A stretch of 64,000 nt of DNA from Prosthecobacter fusiformis (GTDB taxonomy: Bacteria > Verrucomicrobiota > Verrucomicrobiia > Verrucomicrobiales > Verrucomicrobiaceae): positions 62,001 through 126,000 of the forward strand of contig NZ_SOCA01000009.1 in NCBI RefSeq assembly GCF_004364345.1, written 5' to 3'. Positions 59,640-64,000 of this stretch are shown piece after piece. Position numbers and translations under genes: made by a program. The notes below the pieces were generated by a model. It was not told the DNA's origin. It made no database searches and saw only the letters and a list, made by a program, of their open reading frames with translations. Within the stretch, counting starts at the first letter, position 1, and each line of letters opens with the position of its first letter.

Positions 59640-59726
59640 TCATGTATCCATCGCGATGGCTGAAGCAACCTCTACGAGATCCAGTTCGATAACATCCGGA
59701 TGGATGTCTTTGACAGGTTCACGCAT
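59640..59726 (-). CDS. Tiny ORF after the ParD-like antitoxin, possibly a decayed partner
   Basis: A 28-residue frame begins at the ATG at 59724-59726, overlapping the end of the ParD-like gene, and reads MREPVKDIHPDVIELDLVEV before a TGA at 59640-59642. It occupies the position where a ParE-like toxin gene would start. There is no recognised domain. It may be a remnant or chance. Confidence 0.2.
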   Translation of the reverse strand: MREPVKDIHPDVIELDLVEVASAIAMDT

Positions 59727-60006
59727 GACGCCCTTGAACAAGCAACCGTTGCCTGACTTTCTCCATGACGATTTCTGTGAGGTTTTCAGAGACAGGAATA
59801 AAAGGTCCCTTGTCCCGCTCTTCAAGAATGTCTTCAAGCGCTTGTCTTTGCGGATCCGCAAAACTCTCCTCCGCATGTTCTTCCTGCCACTGGTTTATTT
59901 CCAGCAACGAGAGGACATAGTTTTCTGGCGACTCATAGCCCTCGCTCGTCTTCCGGTTCACGAACGTCATCAAGTCATCAGGAAGATTGATGGTGAGCTG
60001 AGGCAT
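59719..60006 (-). CDS. ParD/CopG-like antitoxin
   Basis: The 95-residue product begins LTINLPDDLMTFVNRKTSEGYESPENYVLSLL in outline, the ribbon-helix-helix dimerisation and DNA-binding pattern of ParD/CopG antitoxins, followed by a helical tail (EERDKGPFIPVSENLTEIVM) that would bind a toxin. No toxin gene is intact next to it; the 3' neighbour is only a 28-residue ORF. It is probably an orphan antitoxin or the remains of a ParDE module. Confidence 0.72.
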   Translation of the reverse strand: MPQLTINLPDDLMTFVNRKTSEGYESPENYVLSLLEINQWQEEHAEESFADPQRQALEDILEERDKGPFIPVSENLTEIVMEKVRQRLLVQGRHA

Positions 60007-60061
60007 AGCAGAATTTTATCATGAGAAAAACTTTAAGCACAAATTTTCCCACTCAGACTGG

Positions 60062-60160
60062 TTAAGGGTTTGAGAGCTTCCAAAGACCATCATGAACGAT
60101 TGCTCCAAGCCAGGCAGCGAGAACAACAACAACGCCTTGAGCCAAACCTAGGATCGTCAT
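60062..60160 (-). CDS. Tiny membrane ORF, coupled to the previous gene
   Basis: The ATG at 60158-60160 overlaps the stop of the 72-residue membrane ORF (ATGA arrangement). The 32-residue product MTILGLAQGVVVVLAAWLGA and its tail form one hydrophobic helix. It is either a coupled partner, or the C-terminal helix of a frameshifted three-helix protein. Coding status uncertain. Confidence 0.3.
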   Translation of the reverse strand: MTILGLAQGVVVVLAAWLGAIVHDGLWKLSNP

Positions 60161-60375
60161 TCCAATGCGAAGGTATCGTTGCCTCCAACCCAGTTAAAAG
60201 TCATCACTGCCACCACGCTAACTTGAAGTCCCAAAAGAAAGAAGATGGCAAAGCTATATTGGTGACTCAGCGCCAGTTTAGCGAAGGCAGGAATGCCGTC
60301 GCTTAGTGAGAGGATGATTAACATGACCATGCAAACAAGGAAGGTCAGCATCAGCGATTTGGATCCTCGTTTCAT
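60157..60375 (-). CDS. Small two-helix membrane protein, unknown
   Basis: The 72-residue product has a basic start (MKRGSKSLML) and two hydrophobic helices (about 8-26 and 38-62, the second HQYSFAIFFLLGLQVSVVAV), with a short loop. Length and topology fit many small phage- or envelope-type proteins, but no family is recognised. It lies just downstream of the hemL stop on the same strand (20 bp apart). Coupled to the 32-residue ORF downstream. Confidence 0.5.
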   Translation of the reverse strand: MKRGSKSLMLTFLVCMVMLIILSLSDGIPAFAKLALSHQYSFAIFFLLGLQVSVVAVMTFNWVGGNDTFALE

Positions 60376-60395
60376 TGCTCAAAGTTTGTCCCTTT

Positions 60396-61682
60396 CTACA
60401 AAGCCGCCAGCGCTGCCGCCGCCACTTCCGCAGTCCGCTCCATGTCCGCTTTTGCATGCGCCATGCTGATAAAACCGGTCTCGAACTGGCTGGGGGCAAA
60501 GTACACGCCGTTGTCCAGGCAGTGATGGAAAAATTTACGGAAGGCTGCAAGATCAGAGGTCTTCGCATCCTGCAAATTTCGCACTTCTTGTTCGGTGAAA
60601 AATAGGCAGAACATGCTGCCCTTTCGATACCAGCGATAACCCAGCCCCTTGCGCTTCAGGACATCTAGCACGGCATCTTCCATCACCTGCCCAATCTCCT
60701 CCAGATACGCATAACCCTGCTGCCGGTCCAGTTCCCGCAACTGCGCCAGACCTGCTGCCATGGCTAGCGGATTTCCGCTCAGGGTGCCTGCCTGATATAC
60801 CGGCCCCAGAGGTGCAAGATAGTCCATGATATCCGCCCGGCCACCGAACGCCCCCACTGGCAAACCCCCACCGATCACCTTGCCCAGGCAGGTCAGATCC
60901 GGAATGACTCCCTCCAGCTCTTGCACGCCCCCTTTGGCCACTCGGAAGCCCGTCATCACTTCATCAAAAATCAGCAGCGCTCCATACTTCGTGGTAATGT
61001 CCCGCAGCTTTTGCAGGAACCCGGGCTGTGGCAAAATGAGTCCCGCATTCGCAGGATAAGGCTCCACAATCAAAGCGGCGATTTCGTGTCCCTTGGCCGC
61101 AAAAAGTTCCTCCAGAGCTTCTACATCATTAAAAGGCAGTACGCTGGTCAGCTCCGCAAACGCCGCAGGCACACCGGCACTGTCAGGATGACCATGTGTC
61201 AGCGCACCGCTGCCTGCGGCCACCAACAGGCTGTCAGAATGACCATGATAACAACCGTCAAACTTCACCAGTCGCGACCGCCCAGTAAATCCGCGCGCCA
61301 GCCGGATGGCGGACATCGTCGCTTCTGTGCCGCTGTTCACCAGCCGCACTTTTTCAATGGATGGCACCCATTCACAGATCGTCCGCGCCATGTCCACCTC
61401 ATACGGATTCGGGATGCCAAAGCTCACGCCGTCCTTGGCCGCTGTATGAATGGCCTCGATGACTGAAACGGGTGCATGCCCCAAAATTGCTGGACCCCAG
61501 GTGCCGACAAAATCAATCATCTCCCGCCCATCCACATCCCAGATGCGGCAGCCTTTAGCACGCCGGACAAAAAAAGGATCCCCCCCCACATTGCGAAAAG
61601 CACGTACAGGCGAGTTCACTCCACCTGGGATGTATTGCTTGGCCAGTTCAAAGAGTTTGGTCGAAAGAGGTCCGTTGGGCAT
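60396..61682 (-). CDS. hemL: Glutamate-1-semialdehyde 2,1-aminomutase HemL
   Basis: The ATG at 61680-61682 ([20 protein letters not shown]) gives 428 residues, the normal length; the frame is open to 61730. The PLP fold type I markers are [17 protein letters not shown], with the Asp that binds the ring, and the catalytic Lys region [38 protein letters not shown] and [18 protein letters not shown] are also diagnostic. It makes 5-aminolevulinate from glutamate-1-semialdehyde in the C5 route to haem. The gene stands alone; hemA is not in the window. Confidence 0.95.
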   Translation of the reverse strand: MPNGPLSTKLFELAKQYIPGGVNSPVRAFRNVGGDPFFVRRAKGCRIWDVDGREMIDFVGTWGPAILGHAPVSVIEAIHTAAKDGVSFGIPNPYEVDMARTICEWVPSIEKVRLVNSGTEATMSAIRLARGFTGRSRLVKFDGCYHGHSDSLLVAAGSGALTHGHPDSAGVPAAFAELTSVLPFNDVEALEELFAAKGHEIAALIVEPYPANAGLILPQPGFLQKLRDITTKYGALLIFDEVMTGFRVAKGGVQELEGVIPDLTCLGKVIGGGLPVGAFGGRADIMDYLAPLGPVYQAGTLSGNPLAMAAGLAQLRELDRQQGYAYLEEIGQVMEDAVLDVLKRKGLGYRWYRKGSMFCLFFTEQEVRNLQDAKTSDLAAFRKFFHHCLDNGVYFAPSQFETGFISMAHAKADMERTAEVAAAALAAL

Positions 61683-61763
61683 GCCCACGGATACGCGAAA
61701 GCGAACGGGCGTCGAACAAAAGCTTTCCACCGGACGTCTCTTCTGCGTAGTCTTTATGACGTC

Positions 61764-62489
61764 ATGAAAAAGGCCCTTCTAACCCTCCTGGTTCTCAGCA
61801 TGGCGATCCTTGCCAGCAAAGCGCCTGCACAGCTTTCCTCCCGTAAATCCTCCCTTCTTGCCCCTGAACCAGGCACCATGGATGTCGAGGACCTCCTCAA
61901 AAGACCGGTGATGCTGAAGGTGCTTCAGGAATCCCCTGTTTATACCCGCTCCACCATGGAGCAGGCCATTGGTAGCATGGCCCCCGGCACCCTGGTGAAA
62001 CTCGTCGGCATTTCCGATAACGGTTACCGCGTCCGTGGACGTGCCCGCCATGGAGATGTGTCCGGGTGGGTACGCCAGCCAGACCTGCTATCCCCCGATC
62101 CCAATCTGGTCCCCAATCTCAAAAAACTTCACCAGCGTCAGATTGAAGTCCAGGCTCTGATTGACGCCAAACAAATCGCCCTCGGTATGACCAGCGAGGA
62201 AGTTCATGCCAGCCTGGGCAAGCCCAATCGCAAATCCAGCAAAGTCAGTGCTTCAGGCCGTGAGGAGACTCTCGAATACATTGTTTACGATCGCATTCCC
62301 CAATACAACACAGGCTTCGACGGCCTTGGACGGCCTGTGCAGACCGTCGTTTATATCAAGGTGGAAACCGGCAGCATGAGCGTCAACCTCAAGGGCAACG
62401 TGGTGGAAAGCATCGAGGAAACCAAGGGTAATCCACTTGGCACTGGAGGTGTCAAAATTGTCCCTGGCCCCATCATCTTCGGCTGGTGA
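61764..62489 (+). CDS. Secreted SH3-like domain protein
   Basis: The start at 61764 gives a signal peptide ([23 protein letters not shown]); the open frame upstream overlaps hemL. The 241-residue product carries an SH3b-like module (about 45-110, [48 protein letters not shown]) and a C-terminal region of about 80 residues with [16 protein letters not shown], as in the small outer-membrane-associated SmpA/BamE-like fold. It is probably periplasmic. Its stop lies 6 bp from the ruvA stop on the opposite strand. Confidence 0.72.
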   Translation: MKKALLTLLVLSMAILASKAPAQLSSRKSSLLAPEPGTMDVEDLLKRPVMLKVLQESPVYTRSTMEQAIGSMAPGTLVKLVGISDNGYRVRGRARHGDVSGWVRQPDLLSPDPNLVPNLKKLHQRQIEVQALIDAKQIALGMTSEEVHASLGKPNRKSSKVSASGREETLEYIVYDRIPQYNTGFDGLGRPVQTVVYIKVETGSMSVNLKGNVVESIEETKGNPLGTGGVKIVPGPIIFGW

Positions 62490-62495
62490 TCCGCC

Positions 62496-63104
62496 TCACT
62501 GTAGCGAGCGCAGCGCATCCCGGATCAGTTTATCCGCACGCACAGGTTCGGTAGCAGCTTTCGCCAGTTCATTGACTGTCTTCTGCGCATCGCTCTGCTT
62601 ATAACCCAGCGCGATTAATCCCAGTACCGCATCGCTCACTGCTTCCTGGCGCGGGTCATGCGCTCCACGGGCTACCTCCGCTGCCTGCCACGCATCCACC
62701 ACGCCCACCTTGTCCTTCAGTTCCAGGACAATGCGCTCCGCCGTTTTTTTCCCCACCCCTTTGATCCGAGCCAGGGCGGCGGTGTCATTGCGGATCACCG
62801 CATCTTTAAAGGCAGGCACCGGCATTCCGCTCAAGACAGAAAGCGCCATCTTGGGACCGATCCCGGATACCCGGTCGATCAGCAGGCGGAAAAGATCTCG
62901 CTCATCGTTGGTGAAAAAACCAAACAACGTATGCTCCCGCTCCGTCACGTGATGATGTGTCAGCAGCTTCACCTCCCCGCCAGGCTGCGGCAGTTTGTCA
63001 AAAGTCGTCAGCGGGATGTTCGTTGCATAACCCACCCCTCCCACATCCACAATGGCCTGATGAGGATGGGCTTCAGCGAGCTTGCCACGAAGAAATGCGA
63101 TCAT
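62496..63104 (-). CDS. ruvA: Holliday junction DNA helicase subunit RuvA
   Basis: The ATG at 63102-63104 (MIAFLRGKLAEA) gives 202 residues, the normal length; the frame is open to 63182. Domain I has YATNIPLTTFDKLP-type text, domain II two helix-hairpin-helix motifs (VSGIGPKMALSVLSG and IKGVGKKTAERIVLELK) that grip the junction, and domain III DAVLGLIALGYKQSDAQ that binds RuvB. No SOS box was found upstream, and ruvB and ruvC are not next to it. Confidence 0.95.
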   Translation of the reverse strand: MIAFLRGKLAEAHPHQAIVDVGGVGYATNIPLTTFDKLPQPGGEVKLLTHHHVTEREHTLFGFFTNDERDLFRLLIDRVSGIGPKMALSVLSGMPVPAFKDAVIRNDTAALARIKGVGKKTAERIVLELKDKVGVVDAWQAAEVARGAHDPRQEAVSDAVLGLIALGYKQSDAQKTVNELAKAATEPVRADKLIRDALRSLQ

Positions 63105-63212
63105 CCCGAGATGAAGCCGTGTCGCTCCCCCAGCGCAAGGCCTTTGATGCTGGCACAGAGATGAAACACGTGCTCCATTCACCGCCAGCCCGTTTTCTTC
63201 CGGCAGATCTCC

Positions 63213-63818
63213 ATGAAAAGCCTCCTCTTTGCCGCCCTCGCCTTTACCTCCTCTCTCACGGCCCAGACAGTGGCAGGAAAATTGGAAACTCTGCTGCTGC
63301 TTCCAGAGCCTGCCGTCCTGCGAAACAACTTCTCCTTTAGCCCAGAAGGCGCAGAAAAAACCGTCCTGACACCCGCTAAAGAGCTCACCGATGTGCCCGG
63401 CATCATGGCCTACTCCAGCGAGGAATTTAAACAGCTCGGTCTCAGCGTCGCCACCTTTACGGAGCGGGCCAAAAAAGCAGCCGATATCCGTCTCGCCTCC
63501 TTAAAGCCCCATCTCGTCAAAGATGATGCGGGCAAGGTCCTCTATGCCGTTTATCGCAGTGAGAAACCTCTCATCGCGTCCCTCCTCGTCGCCCCTTCCC
63601 TGCCCCTCATCTTCGAGTCCCTCTTCGGCAGTGAAGTCTGGGTGGCCATCCCGGACCGCCACTCTCTATTCATCTTTCCTGCTAAACCCGAAGCCCTCGA
63701 AGAATTCACCGCCGACCTCGCTGATCGCTTTCACAACGATCCCCGCGCCGCCAGTTCCGAGATCTTTTCCCTCAAAAAGGACACCCCTATTCGGGTCGTC
63801 GGCAGCTTCATGCCATAG
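63213..63818 (+). CDS. Secreted protein of unknown function
   Basis: The 201-residue product has a signal peptide (MKSLLFAALAFTSSLTAQ). The mature part of about 183 residues is soluble and mixed in structure (for example GKLETLLLLPEPAVLRNNF and SEVWVAIPDRHSLFIFPAKP). No family is recognised. It is divergent from ruvA with 108 bp between and is followed by the second copy of the dispersed repeat. Its composition is that of the host. Confidence 0.7.
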   Translation: MKSLLFAALAFTSSLTAQTVAGKLETLLLLPEPAVLRNNFSFSPEGAEKTVLTPAKELTDVPGIMAYSSEEFKQLGLSVATFTERAKKAADIRLASLKPHLVKDDAGKVLYAVYRSEKPLIASLLVAPSLPLIFESLFGSEVWVAIPDRHSLFIFPAKPEALEEFTADLADRFHNDPRAASSEIFSLKKDTPIRVVGSFMP

Positions 63819-63837
63819 CTCAATCTGGCCATTCCAG

Positions 63838-63876
63838 AGCCAAAGTAGTCTAGAACTCTAGCTTGCCGAAACCCCC
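63838..63876 (+). repeat. Dispersed 39-bp intergenic repeat, copy 2
   Basis: Second copy of the repeat at 59129-59167, same orientation, beginning AGCCAAAGTAGTCTAGAACT and ending in ACCCCC. It starts 20 bp after the stop of the secreted-protein gene at 63818. See copy 1 for alignment. Confidence 0.7.
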
Positions 63877-63906
63877 TTCAAACATCGGTCAAGCCTCCAC
63901 ACAAAA

Positions 63907-63936
63907 AACGCGGAACCAGTTTCCCGGTTCCGCGTT
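63907..63936 (-). terminator. Rho-independent terminator
   Basis: The 11-bp stem AACGCGGAACC (63907-63917), loop AGTTTCCC, and GGTTCCGCGTT (63926-63936) are followed on the minus strand by TTTTTTGT. It lies 22 bp after the stop of the minus-strand gene at 63959. Confidence 0.85.
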
Positions 63937-63958
63937 CTCAAGATTTGGTTAGGCCAGC

Positions 63959-64000
63959 TTAGCTGATTTTAGGCAGCTCGAACTCAGGCACATACTCTTC
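63959..64000 (-). CDS. C-terminal end of an unknown protein (cut by window edge)
   Basis: The last 13 codons, EEYVPEFELPKIS, and a TAA at 63959-63961 are visible, followed by a strong terminator. This is the end of a real gene on the minus strand, but too short to name. Confidence 0.6.
   Translation of the reverse strand, partial: EEYVPEFELPKIS

Overview
The window looks like a chromosomal segment of a heterotrophic member of the Verrucomicrobiota, probably Verrucomicrobiaceae (Prosthecobacter or Verrucomicrobium-like). This is inferred from gene content. Markers are a large secreted dehydrogenase-type beta-propeller protein with a DUF6797-like region, DUF1080 and DUF6807 proteins, a secreted sulfatase, a protein kinase fused to WD40 repeats, an EboE-like protein, and a TGTTC-N4-GAACA box in front of recA, which is the LexA motif reported for this phylum. 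Most of the window is GC-rich. There are two clearly AT-rich patches (about 1980-3720 and 6530-7320). No rRNA, tRNA, CRISPR array or complete insertion sequence was seen.

Layout. 1-1960: cut-off end of a probable SGNH hydrolase gene, a regulatory-looking spacer with repeated ATGGGGAA words, a DoxX protein, a frameshifted small gene and a VOC protein. 1980-4265: AT-rich OLD-like ATPase/TOPRIM gene followed by three 100-bp tandem repeats. 4266-7300: fatty acid desaturase, LpxL-type acyltransferase and an AT-rich decayed locus. 7371-11778: EboE-like protein, heptamer repeat, DUF6807 protein, a CnrYXH-like sigma-factor operon whose leader hairpin covers the ribosome binding site, and a small secreted repeat protein. 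12074-17628: a 1320-residue multidomain secreted protein ending in a blue-copper domain, a DUF1080 protein and a DUF4130 protein.

17746-21774: probable operon lhr-queF-queC-antitoxin-like gene (queuosine synthesis with an Lhr-type helicase). 21979-28925: lipoprotein hydrolase, Tat-exported sugar isomerase-like protein, MFS transporter, two RsuA-type pseudouridine synthases and a DUF2167/zinc-ribbon membrane operon. 29039-33940: degenerate HNH-like protein, xylulokinase, glyoxalase-like protein, BrnT/BrnA-like toxin-antitoxin pair, VanZ protein and O-antigen ligase.

34089-39878: SOS-boxed recA, a large hybrid histidine kinase, an isochorismatase-like hydrolase and a small unknown. 39903-47037: outer membrane efflux protein, DUF2306-like membrane protein, SDR, chloroperoxidase-like hydrolase and a NarL-type two-component pair. 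47198-59073: pyruvate kinase, Rpn-type nuclease, CocE/NonD hydrolase, WD40 kinase, sulfatase, murJ and a coupled unknown. 59129-64000: a small dispersed repeat (two copies), cupin, ParD-like antitoxin, tiny membrane ORFs, hemL, SH3 protein, ruvA, a secreted unknown and the tail of one more gene.

The genes describe a free-living glycan and sulfated-polysaccharide user with heavy investment in signalling (ECF sigma, two kinases, Ser/Thr kinase), envelope building (desaturase, acyltransferase, O-antigen ligase, MurJ) and housekeeping functions (recA, ruvA, pyk, hemL, queC/queF). Functions are assigned by reading motifs and family resemblance only; no database search was run.
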